Assembly (NCBI GenBank): GCA_002284855.1
Contig: CP015603.1
Location: 248,001 to 312,000, forward strand
Reading direction: 5' to 3'
Length of the DNA: 64,000 nucleotides
From: Actinobacteria bacterium IMCC25003
Lineage (GTDB): Bacteria > Actinomycetota > Actinomycetes > Nanopelagicales > Nanopelagicaceae
Within the stretch, counting starts at the first letter, position 1. Every line of letters starts with the position of its first letter. A program made the translations under genes and the position numbers. The notes beneath the pieces were generated by a model that was given only the letters and a program-made list of their open reading frames with translations, had not been told where the DNA came from and did not search any database. This document shows positions 27,572 to 38,174 of this stretch, one piece after another.

Positions 27572-28375
27572 CTAACGAGATTTATTTGCAGCTTCGACGA
27601 GTTCAATAACTCGCTTTGGGTCTACAGGGTTAAAAGTCTTACCATCTACTTTCATACTGCTACCCGCAATCACACCGTCAGCGATTTTGAGAGTCTCGCC
27701 AATTGTCTTTGCATTTACTCCAGTATTTGCAAAGACAGGAATATTCTTTGCTGTCTCTTTTGCTGCAAGTAAATCCTCATTACTAAATGGAACTCCTGCA
27801 ACCGGTCCAGATATCAGAATTGCATCAAAGCCGAAGTATTCAGCGGCCTTTGCGCGCTGTTGGACTGTGCGCCCTTCTAGCGCTGAAGCAAATTCTGGAA
27901 CGATATTTGTGAAAAGCGCTATATGTTCAGCCTTCAACCGTGTTCTAGTTTGTGCCACAAGTGCAGGATCTGGAGCAAGCAGACCCATCTCGCTCGCAAA
28001 TGCTCCACACATAACTTCGCGAACAAAAGATGCACCGGATGCGGATGCAGCTTCAATAGAAGCAATCGGATCCCACAAGAGATTGACTCCATATGGAAGT
28101 TTGAGCTGATCATGTACAGCTCCGATCATGAAGGTGGTCCACGCCCCAACTTCTGAATTTACGCGGGTGGTGTAAGGCAGGTCGCTTTCATTACAGAAGA
28201 GAAGGCCATCGACCCCGCCATCTTGGAGCGCTTTCACATCTGCTTTGACTGAGTTAATAAATTCAACCAAGTCGGGCTTGCTCTTAAACTGAGGTTGCCC
28301 AGGTGAAGCCGGGAGATGAACCATTCCGATAACTGGCTTCTGGGTCCTAAAAATTGACGATAGCTCGATAACCAT
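27572..28375 (-). CDS. BtpA/SgcQ-family protein
   Basis: TIM-barrel-like protein of the BtpA family. It has KPVIGMVHLPASPGQP at the N-terminus, DALQDGG-like VKALQDGGVDGLLFCNE, PYGVNLLWDPIASIEAA, and the FANTGVNAKTIGETLKIADGVIAGSSMK C-terminal phosphate-binding-like segment. I placed the start at ATG 28375 (MVIELSSIF) because GGGAGGAAG lies 5 bases upstream; a longer reading is possible. BtpA was linked to photosystem I in cyanobacteria, but SgcQ homologues in sugar operons remain uncharacterised. It is the first gene of the minus-strand operon, directly after the candidate operator. Confidence 0.83.
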   Translation of the reverse strand: MVIELSSIFRTQKPVIGMVHLPASPGQPQFKSKPDLVEFINSVKADVKALQDGGVDGLLFCNESDLPYTTRVNSEVGAWTTFMIGAVHDQLKLPYGVNLLWDPIASIEAASASGASFVREVMCGAFASEMGLLAPDPALVAQTRTRLKAEHIALFTNIVPEFASALEGRTVQQRAKAAEYFGFDAILISGPVAGVPFSNEDLLAAKETAKNIPVFANTGVNAKTIGETLKIADGVIAGSSMKVDGKTFNPVDPKRVIELVEAANKSR

Positions 28376-28406
28376 GCACTGACTTCCTCCCGATAGGGAC
28401 AAAATC

Positions 28407-28433
28407 TAACACAAAAAATGTAATGAAATGTTA
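28407..28433 (-). promoter_or_regulatory. Candidate DeoR operator and promoter before the btpA gene
   Basis: The segment has TAACA at one end (28407-28411) and its complement TGTTA at the other (28429-28433). Inside lies GTAATGAAATGTTAC, an imperfect palindrome resembling the 17377-17396 site (TAACAAAAATGTTA). On the minus strand a TGTGTTAGAT stretch could be an extended -10 for the btpA operon. The distances are not identical to the first site, so this is tentative. Confidence 0.4.
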
Positions 28434-29198
28434 CCCGTTTGGGGTCAGAATAGTCGCCTCAGCGCCTACCTGGCGCTTCAAGGAATCAACTCCATCGCTG
28501 GATGTAACAAATTCATCTACTACCTCAAGGCCGGCCACTTGGTAATTGGCGGTAACCCCGCTCTTGGAAGGGTCAACAAGGACGATTACCTCCTCGCAAC
28601 GTTCAATCATAGAACGGCTGACATCAGCCACAGATTCAACAAACTCTGTCAGGCCACCCTTTTTTGAGACTCCACCAACACCAATAATTGATCGTGTAGC
28701 GATGTAACGATGAATAGTTTCTTGTGCAATTACTCCAGTCTGGGCCAGGTGATCCCTTACTAATCCACCAGTGCTAATGACTTCAATCCCTCGAGAAGAA
28801 AGTAGGGAAGCGTGAGCGAGCGAAGGGGTAATTACAGTGAGATCGAAGTTGCTTGGCAGAAATTGCGCAAATACTGCCGTTGTTGAACCCGGTCCAACGA
28901 AGATAACTTCCCCTCTTTCAATCAGCGAGGCGGCATATTGACCAATCTGAGTTTTTGCAAGCGTTTGATCCGCCGCACGAGGGTGTAACAAAATATCTTG
29001 GGTATTAATTAGCTGCGCCGATGCACCACCACGAGTTGTCTTTAAATATCCGCTTTCTTCTAAAATTCGTAAATCACGACGGATAGTCATTGAAGAGACG
29101 CCAAGTTCATCTGCAAGGCTCGCAAAATCTACTGCGTTCTCGGAAGCAACTTTTTCCAGAATCTTTTGGTGGCGTTCAACAGAAAGTAAGCGTCGCAT
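28431..29198 (-). CDS. DeoR-family transcriptional regulator
   Basis: Repressor with an N-terminal winged HTH (RRLLSVERHQKILEKV, then SSMTIRRDLRILEESGYLKTTRGGA, the classic DeoR recognition helix) and a C-terminal sugar-phosphate-binding ISOCOT-like domain (VIFVGPGSTTAVFAQFL, IGVGGVSKKGGLTEF). Length ~255. The ATG at 29198 fits the family N-terminus; a TTG at 29213 would add five residues. It probably responds to a phosphorylated intermediate of the island pathway and controls the AT-rich palindromes at 17377 and 28407. Confidence 0.9.
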   Translation of the reverse strand: MRRLLSVERHQKILEKVASENAVDFASLADELGVSSMTIRRDLRILEESGYLKTTRGGASAQLINTQDILLHPRAADQTLAKTQIGQYAASLIERGEVIFVGPGSTTAVFAQFLPSNFDLTVITPSLAHASLLSSRGIEVISTGGLVRDHLAQTGVIAQETIHRYIATRSIIGVGGVSKKGGLTEFVESVADVSRSMIERCEEVIVLVDPSKSGVTANYQVAGLEVVDEFVTSSDGVDSLKRQVGAEATILTPNG

Positions 29199-29216
29199 AA
29201 TGATTAAGTCCAAGTG

Positions 29217-29528
29217 CTACAGAGCAGCTTTTGAACTTTCGCCTCCAAATAAAGCACTTCCTTGATAAACGGTTAATGGCTCTGAAAGAAGGTCCTCGAG
29301 TTTTCCAAGGAAAGATTTAACATGGCTGGTTTCAAGGTGCGAGGCAAAAGCTGCAGCATCCTTATAAACTTCAATATTCATAAAGGTTCCAGGTTGATCT
29401 ATAAGTTCATGGACGAAGTATCCACGGACACCATTTTCTTTCCATGACGCAGTTGCGCCTGCATGTAACTCGGCATGGAGTTCAGATTCTTTTCCAGGTT
29501 TTGCTTTAAAAATCGCAGTGACAATCAT
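29217..29528 (-). CDS. ABM-domain putative quinol monooxygenase (LsrG/YgiN-like)
   Basis: Small ferredoxin-like dimeric alpha/beta barrel protein of about 103 residues: VTAIFKAKPGKESELHAEL, then FVHELIDQPGTFMNIEVYKDAAAFASHLETSH, the typical antibiotic-biosynthesis-monooxygenase layout with the HLETSH end of the third helix. LsrG, an AI-2 phosphate isomerase, shares this fold and operon setting. The ATG at 29528 has GAAAGG 6 bases upstream. It is the first gene of the minus-strand group, ahead of the regulator. Confidence 0.82.
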   Translation of the reverse strand: MIVTAIFKAKPGKESELHAELHAGATASWKENGVRGYFVHELIDQPGTFMNIEVYKDAAAFASHLETSHVKSFLGKLEDLLSEPLTVYQGSALFGGESSKAAL

Positions 29529-29634
29529 TGCCAACCTTTCTTTTCCTCAACAGAAGGTGAAGTTTGAGAGAGTCTAGTACTCAAGCCTTCGAGGCAAAAG
29601 ATGCCTATAAACCAAGGCAGAGCCAGAGTTCTGG

Positions 29635-29699
29635 AGACGCTAGACTTAGCCAGTACTTGGAGACGTCGCATAGCCCGGTCGAGTGCGCCTCACTGCTAA
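29635..29699 (+). repeat. Right direct repeat, overlapping tRNA-Ser(GCU) 5' half
   Basis: This is the partner of 15069-15133 (five mismatches in 65 bases, the last 24 bases identical). It starts immediately after a small perfect inverted repeat CCAGA-GT-TCTGG (29623-29634) and includes a TAGACT -10 element (29641-29646) 12 bases before the tRNA. The match ends at the anticodon loop. Confidence 0.88.
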
Positions 29700-29750
29700 C
29701 GAGGTAAGGGGTTAAACCCTTCAGGAGTTCAAATCTCCTCGTCTCCGCCA
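29659..29750 (+). tRNA. tRNA-Ser(GCU)
   Basis: Acceptor GGAGACG (29659-29665) pairs with CGTCTCC (29740-29746), then discriminator G and an encoded CCA (29748-29750). Loop CTGCTAA gives anticodon GCT (29695-29697). The variable arm AAGGG/CCCTT and T-arm AGGAG-TTCAAAT-CTCCT are intact. The anticodon stem CCTCA/CGAGG has an A-C mismatch at position 31:39, next to the point where the left repeat ends. It forms the right boundary of the accessory island. Confidence 0.94.
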
Positions 29751-29774
29751 GATTTAATTGAACAAAGGATTCGT

Positions 29775-31049
29775 GTGCCTCAATACAAAGTAGCAATCGT
29801 CGGTGCAGGACCTGCCGGCTACTTTTCAGCCCTTGCGCTACAGAATCTTCAAACCGAAGAACTTCAATTCTCAATCGACATGATTGAACGCCTTCCAACT
29901 CCTTGGGGATTGGTCCGTAGCGGTGTTGCACCAGATCATCCAAAGATTAAGACTGTTGCCAAGGTATTTGAAAAGGTAGCGAACGAACCAAACTTCAGAC
30001 TCTTTGCCAACGTCGAACTCGGCAGCGATTTAACTATCGAGCAGTTGAAGGAAAAGTACGACGCTGTAGTGATTGCCACCGGCTCTGCTCTCGGTAAGAA
30101 GCTTGGTATTCCTGGCGAAGATCTTCCAGGATCTATGTCTGCGGCAACTTTTGTGCCTTGGTATAACGCACATCCTGATTTCAAAGATGAATCAATTGAT
30201 TTGAGTACCGAAACAGCAGTTGTTATTGGCGCTGGAAATGTTGCAATGGATGTGGCTCGCATGCTCGCTCTTGAACCAAGTGAGCTAGATCCAACTGATA
30301 CAGCGGATCACGCCATCGATGCATTTAAAGAGAGCAATGTTCGTACTGTGGTACTTAGTGCACGTCGCGGTCCTGAGCATGCAGCATTTACATCACCCGA
30401 GCTGCGTGAACTCCCCAAGCTTGAGCACACCAATGTATTGATGGATAAGTCCGAGATCGAGGCCGCAATTTCACGCGTCGGGGATGCCCCCGAGAAGGAT
30501 GTGAAGAGCAATCTCGATGCGATGCTTCTCATCTCCGAGAAAGAAGCGACTAACCACGAGCGCACAATGAAGTTTCAGTTCTTGGCCACCCCCAAAGAAA
30601 TTAGGGGCAATGGCCGCGTTGAAGAAGTCGTCTTTCAGAAGACCGGTAGCGATGAGACCTTCAGCATTAAGTGCGGTTTAGTGATTACTGCGATTGGCTA
30701 TGAAGCAGCCTCTCTTAAAGGAATTCCTTACGAAAAGGGCAAAGTTGTTAACACCGATGGCCGCGTAAATGAAAATGTCTATGTCGTTGGTTGGGCAAAG
30801 CGTGGACCATCAGGTGTAATCGGTACAAATAAATCTGATGCAGCAGATGTTATGAAGCTCTTGGTTGAAGATCTTGGGTCGCCAAAGAATTTGGGCGATG
30901 TCACCGATGTAATAACACATAACAAAGTTGTAACTCAGCTCCATTGGCAGGCCATTAATGAGGCTGAAGTTGCTGCAGGTGAGCCACTTGGTAAGCCGCG
31001 TCGTAAAATTGTTGATCGTCATACGCTGCTACAACAGGCGGGGATGTAG
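29775..31049 (+). CDS. fprA: Ferredoxin/flavodoxin-NADP reductase, adrenodoxin-reductase type
   Basis: FAD-dependent reductase moving electrons between NADPH and ferredoxin, 424 residues, of the mycobacterial FprA class. The FAD motif KVAIVGAGPAGYFSALALQ is at the N-terminus. RLPTPWGLVRSGVAPDHPK is the family signature. AVVIGAGNVAMDVARML is the NADP-binding motif. VVGWAKRGPSGVIGTNK is the C-terminal signature with the NADP-contacting arginine region. The start is GTG at 29775 with AAAGGA upstream. It sits 24 bases after tRNA-Ser(GCU), just outside the island. Confidence 0.94.
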   Translation: MPQYKVAIVGAGPAGYFSALALQNLQTEELQFSIDMIERLPTPWGLVRSGVAPDHPKIKTVAKVFEKVANEPNFRLFANVELGSDLTIEQLKEKYDAVVIATGSALGKKLGIPGEDLPGSMSAATFVPWYNAHPDFKDESIDLSTETAVVIGAGNVAMDVARMLALEPSELDPTDTADHAIDAFKESNVRTVVLSARRGPEHAAFTSPELRELPKLEHTNVLMDKSEIEAAISRVGDAPEKDVKSNLDAMLLISEKEATNHERTMKFQFLATPKEIRGNGRVEEVVFQKTGSDETFSIKCGLVITAIGYEAASLKGIPYEKGKVVNTDGRVNENVYVVGWAKRGPSGVIGTNKSDAADVMKLLVEDLGSPKNLGDVTDVITHNKVVTQLHWQAINEAEVAAGEPLGKPRRKIVDRHTLLQQAGM

Positions 31050-31135
31050 CCCGCACACGTTTTGTTTGCCTCCTGTACATCTTGGCGTCACATAAAATTT
31101 CCAATAAATGTGCATTCTGTGAATTTAATGTGGGT

Positions 31136-34656
<3,521 letters not shown>

Positions 34657-34740
34657 GCACTGAATTACGCTTATTTAGGTCAGTTTTTCAGGGAAGTAAA
34701 AAGCAGGTAGTATTCGCATTCGCAATACACAATTCAATAA

Positions 34741-34813
34741 GCGTGCGTAGCTCAACGGATAGAGCATCTGACTACGGATCAGAAGGTTAGGGGTTCGAAT
34801 CCCTTCGCGCGCA
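34741..34813 (+). tRNA. tRNA-Arg(ACG)
   Basis: Acceptor GCGTGCG (34741-34747) pairs with CGCGCGC (34806-34812, one G-U), with discriminator A and no encoded CCA. The anticodon stem TCTGA/TCAGA encloses CTACGGA, anticodon ACG (34774-34776), expected to be edited to ICG by TadA (gene at 53572). The T-arm AGGGG-TTCGAAT-CCCTT is regular. Confidence 0.96.
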
Positions 34814-34821
34814 CAAGTTAA

Positions 34822-34852
34822 GCTCTCGGTGCCTTTCACACCGGGGGCTTTT
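34822..34852 (+). terminator. Terminator after tRNA-Arg
   Basis: Stem GCTCTCGGTG / CACCGGGGGC with G-U pairs and a 7-base loop, followed by TTTTCTTTTT, beginning 9 bases after the tRNA. Confidence 0.82.
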
Positions 34853-34957
34853 CTTTTTGGCAAAATGAGCCTGCGAAGGTAGAGATTGATGGCGAATCCA
34901 CTCTATTTGGCGTGAATTCGCCTAGCGGACCACGGCTTTCTCGGGCAGAATTTTGTG

Positions 34958-35605
34958 ATGAGAAGTGGACGCATCGCCATCCTTGCTATGGCCTTATCTC
35001 TCGTGCTCACGGGATGCGGTGAAAGTTCCAAAATTTACGCGGCCTCAAAATCAGATGGTGTCTTCTTCGCTGTTCCAAAGAACTGGACTGGATTGAGCAC
35101 TGCAACGCTCAATAAATATGAAAAAAGTGGTGAAGATAAGCAGAGTGAATCACGCCAAGCACTAGTTAAATGGCAGGTAGCGTATTCATCTGATCCAAAA
35201 TTGAAGGTTTCCCAGGTATTTACTTTAAAACCACCATCATTCCCACTCATTTTTGTACGAGTCCGCGATCTGACCAGCCCTGAAATTAATGATTTCTCGT
35301 ATAACTCACTTCGTGATGTCATCACCCCAATTACCAAATTAAACGAAGGGTTAGATCTAGGAATTCCTGACTTTAAAGTTCTTGAAGATGGCGAAGTAGT
35401 TGAGAAGGGAGCGCGTGGTGTTCAGACAATCTATAGCTTCTCTCTTGATGGAGTTGAACAGACCTTAAATCAAGTTGTTCTGTTGTCGAACGATCGGACC
35501 ACGCTCTACATCTTTATGGCTCGTTGTGCCACTACCTGTTACAACAAAAATCGAAAAGATATCGAAGAGATTGTTAAGTCATACACAGTACTGGGAGCGA
35601 AATGA
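34958..35605 (+). CDS. Small lipoprotein of unknown function
   Basis: Exported lipoprotein of about 215 residues: signal sequence MRSGRIAILAMALSLVL, lipobox LTGC, then a single domain (SDGVFFAVPKNWTGLST...) ending ARCATTCYNKNRKDIEEIVKSYTVLGAK. The alternation of strands and the terminal helix look like the PsbP/Mog1-type fold of small lipoproteins, a guess from pattern only. Two cysteines near the C-terminus may form a disulfide. GTG at 34955 or ATG at 34958 can start it. Its stop overlaps the start of the FtsH-like protease gene by four bases, which suggests the two proteins act together. Confidence 0.75.
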   Translation: MRSGRIAILAMALSLVLTGCGESSKIYAASKSDGVFFAVPKNWTGLSTATLNKYEKSGEDKQSESRQALVKWQVAYSSDPKLKVSQVFTLKPPSFPLIFVRVRDLTSPEINDFSYNSLRDVITPITKLNEGLDLGIPDFKVLEDGEVVEKGARGVQTIYSFSLDGVEQTLNQVVLLSNDRTTLYIFMARCATTCYNKNRKDIEEIVKSYTVLGAK

Positions 35606-37866
35606 GTCAATTAGATAACCGAAACAGTAGGCCTCGTGACACTGATCGCAGAACTCGTATCCATCTCTCGTTCTACGACCGCGTTAAATTCTTACTGCTA
35701 TTTGGCGCCACCTTCCTTATTCTGGCCTGGTCTAGCATGGCCGAGAACCCAATCTTGAGTGTTCAAGATGCGCTCAATGAGACTGCACGTACCAAATCAT
35801 GGTTAATTGTTCTTGCTGGTATCGAAGTAATCCGCCAGATCCATTTCATCTTTGCAGAGCTTCTTGCGCCCTATCACGGTATCTGGAAGCGATATTTCGA
35901 CTTTGTAGATCGCCAAATTCATAGACTCAGCGACTGGACTCGTTTTCGCATTTCTCGTCTGATCAAGTGGGTACTTGTAGTTCTACTTCTCGCAGTCATT
36001 CTTGGAGCGGTATATAAAGAGCCACCTATCAAGGCGTTATTTCTAGCTCCGAAAGCATTTGTTTCAGCGCTACCGCTTCTTGGTCAACTTCTCTTCGCGG
36101 TCTTCTTTGTCATTATTCAATTTGCTGCAATCTTCTGGTTCTTAAGTCGCGGTGGGGTTGATACCTACTTCCCTGATGACATCAAGACGCGCTTCACCGA
36201 TGTCTGGGGACAAGATCACGTACTCAACCGTATTCGCGAAAACTTACTCTTCCTCGAATCTCCTGAAGAAATCGAGAAGCACGGTGGCTATGTACCCGGA
36301 GGAATTCTGCTTTGGGGTCCTCCTGGAACAGGTAAGACACTGATGGCTGAATCCATGGCAGGAGAAACAGGTAAGCCATTCGTATTCGTAGATCCTGGTG
36401 CATTTACCAATATGTTCTTCGGCGTTGGAGTACTTAAAGTAAAGAGTCTCTTCCGCAAACTCCGTAAGTTAGCTCTGCGATATGGCGGAGTTGTCGTCTT
36501 CTTCGATGAAGCAGACTCACTTGGAAATCGCGGAATCATTTCTCAAGGTGGGCCACAACGCACTTCAACTATGGAGAAGTCAAAGATATTTGAGAGCCAC
36601 TGTCACGGTGGTGCATATCTTTCTGAACCTGCTGTATCTGCTCTCGTTCGCGAAAAATTTGTTATGGGTGGAGCTGCTGGTGGTGGCGGTGGCGGAGGAA
36701 TGGGAACTCTTCAAGCCCTACTTACTGAACTTTCCGGACTTAAGAAGCCACGTGGATTCTTCAATCGTATTGTGCGACGCACACTTGGTATGCGCCCCAA
36801 GAATCCACCTAAGTACCGAATTCTGGTTGTAATGGCGACAAATATGCCAGAAGCGCTTGATGAGGCTCTGCTACGTCCAGGTCGCATCGATCGTATGTAT
36901 CGCGTGGGGTATCCAAGCAAGGCTGGACGAATTCGTACTTATGAAGGGTACTTATCGAAAGTCTCTCACTCTCTTACCGCAGAAGAAATTGACAAGATTG
37001 CAACCATTACTCCTTATGCAACTGGTGCAACTATTAAAGACACCATCAACGAAGCTCTGATTATGGCGATTCGCAATGGACGCACATCGATTGAGTGGTC
37101 AGACATTGTGAAGGCAAAGCAACAGAAAGAACTTGGGCCATCTGAAGATGTTGAATACATCGAACGTGAGCGCCATGCAGTTGCGGTTCATGAAGCCTGC
37201 CATGCAGTAATGGCACATCGCACACGCCAACATATGGCAATTGATTTGGCAACGATTGAAAAAGGTTCTGATTACCTCGGAATGGTGGCAAGCATTCCGC
37301 CAGATGATCAATTCACTCGTTGGAAGAGCGAATATCAATCAGATATTTTGGTCTCCCTCGCATCCCTTGCCGGCGAGCGAATGTTCTTCGAAGGCGATAA
37401 CTCTTCAGGAGTTTCAGGCGACCTTGAAAGTGCCACAACAATTGCATCGTTGATGGAAGGACATTGGGGAATGGGATCAACCATTTCTTCACATGCCAGC
37501 AACCGTCGCTTTGAGATGGGCTCACCGGGTGGTGGAAAAGGAAAAGACGATAGCGAGAAGCAGATGAGAATGGCTCTAAGTGATCGCATTGAAGAGAATT
37601 TGAGTTCTCTTTTAATTCAGGCTGAAGAGATTTTGCGTGAAAATCGTAATCAGGTATTGGCCCTTGCACATGCGCTCGAGACACATAAGACAATGTCTGG
37701 TGAAGATGTTGCTGCAGTCATCGAGGGCGTACAAGGCTCGATAGTTGATGGGCGTCCATATCTTGATGCCAATTTCTTAGCTGAAATTGAGAAGTATCAC
37801 AGCGCATCGGTAGTTGCACACCGCGAACATAGAGTCCCCGACGTGCATTTACCAGTGATTAAATAA
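35602..37866 (+). CDS. Divergent FtsH-like membrane AAA+ protease
   Basis: Membrane-bound ATP-dependent metalloprotease, 754 residues, distinct from canonical FtsH. About four hydrophobic segments occur before residue ~185 (FLLLFGATFLILAW, SWLIVLAGIEVI, WVLVVLLLAVILGAVY, LLFAVFFVIIQFAAIFWFL). The AAA domain has Walker A GPPGTGK (~239-246), Walker B VVFFDEAD (~300-305) and the second-region-of-homology arginines in LLRPGRIDR. The M41 protease domain has HEACH (530-534, an HEXXH site) and a likely third zinc ligand Asp in SGDLESAT (~607). A glycine-rich insert interrupts the AAA domain. It is coupled to the preceding lipoprotein gene by overlap. Confidence 0.87.
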   Translation: MSQLDNRNSRPRDTDRRTRIHLSFYDRVKFLLLFGATFLILAWSSMAENPILSVQDALNETARTKSWLIVLAGIEVIRQIHFIFAELLAPYHGIWKRYFDFVDRQIHRLSDWTRFRISRLIKWVLVVLLLAVILGAVYKEPPIKALFLAPKAFVSALPLLGQLLFAVFFVIIQFAAIFWFLSRGGVDTYFPDDIKTRFTDVWGQDHVLNRIRENLLFLESPEEIEKHGGYVPGGILLWGPPGTGKTLMAESMAGETGKPFVFVDPGAFTNMFFGVGVLKVKSLFRKLRKLALRYGGVVVFFDEADSLGNRGIISQGGPQRTSTMEKSKIFESHCHGGAYLSEPAVSALVREKFVMGGAAGGGGGGGMGTLQALLTELSGLKKPRGFFNRIVRRTLGMRPKNPPKYRILVVMATNMPEALDEALLRPGRIDRMYRVGYPSKAGRIRTYEGYLSKVSHSLTAEEIDKIATITPYATGATIKDTINEALIMAIRNGRTSIEWSDIVKAKQQKELGPSEDVEYIERERHAVAVHEACHAVMAHRTRQHMAIDLATIEKGSDYLGMVASIPPDDQFTRWKSEYQSDILVSLASLAGERMFFEGDNSSGVSGDLESATTIASLMEGHWGMGSTISSHASNRRFEMGSPGGGKGKDDSEKQMRMALSDRIEENLSSLLIQAEEILRENRNQVLALAHALETHKTMSGEDVAAVIEGVQGSIVDGRPYLDANFLAEIEKYHSASVVAHREHRVPDVHLPVIK

Positions 37867-37871
37867 GCGGG

Positions 37872-37877
37872 TATCGT
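37872..37877 (+). promoter_or_regulatory. -10 element, leaderless start of the ABM gene
   Basis: TATCGT is 6 bases before the GTG at 37884 and there is no ribosome-binding sequence, consistent with a leaderless transcript starting at the GTG. Confidence 0.45.
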
Positions 37878-37883
37878 TATCCA

Positions 37884-38174
37884 GTGAGCAAAATCTTCCT
37901 CTTTGTGGCAATCGACGTGCGCCCAGGTAAGTTCGATGAATTTGTCTCTGCTCTTGCTAAGCACATCTCTGTCATCCGCACCGAAGCTGGTTGCGAATTT
38001 ATCGATATCTATCGAGATACCCAGAAAGAGAATGTTGTAAATGTCTGGGAAATCTGGAGCGACCGCCCATCGTGGGATGCCCATATGGTCAATGAGAACA
38101 GCAAGGCTTGGCAGTCTGTGGCTAAAGATCTTGTATTCGGAGAAACCATTACAGTGATGGATTCACTCTCATGA
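37884..38174 (+). CDS. ABM-domain putative quinol monooxygenase
   Basis: A 96-residue antibiotic-biosynthesis-monooxygenase-fold protein (FLFVAIDVRPGKFDEFVSAL, AGCEFIDIYRDTQKENVVNVWEIWSDRPSWDAHM). It shares its fold with the island protein at 29217-29528 but is only distantly similar. The start is GTG, probably leaderless. Its stop overlaps the ROK kinase start (ATGA), so the two are coupled. Substrate unknown. Confidence 0.8.
   Translation: MSKIFLFVAIDVRPGKFDEFVSALAKHISVIRTEAGCEFIDIYRDTQKENVVNVWEIWSDRPSWDAHMVNENSKAWQSVAKDLVFGETITVMDSLS

Noticed and set aside
15759-29528. Calling the island a complete AI-2 (lsr) uptake and processing operon
   Set aside because: The set of genes fits, but the binding protein keeps only the first lysine of the LsrB ligand site by eye, no LsrR-type (SorC) regulator is present, and DhaKL, M42, BtpA and the two dehydrogenases are not part of lsr.
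29605-29943. Minus-strand 112-residue reading frame
   Set aside because: It covers tRNA-Ser(GCU) and the start of fprA on the opposite strand and shows no protein-like motifs.
31050-31135. PHO box before the 5'-nucleotidase gene
   Set aside because: No tandem GTTCA-type 11-base repeats could be found there, unlike at 39603-39635.
34675-34863. Minus-strand 62-residue reading frame
   Set aside because: It is the antisense of tRNA-Arg (EGIRTPNLL...YPLSYARL), a well-known spurious translation of tRNA genes.
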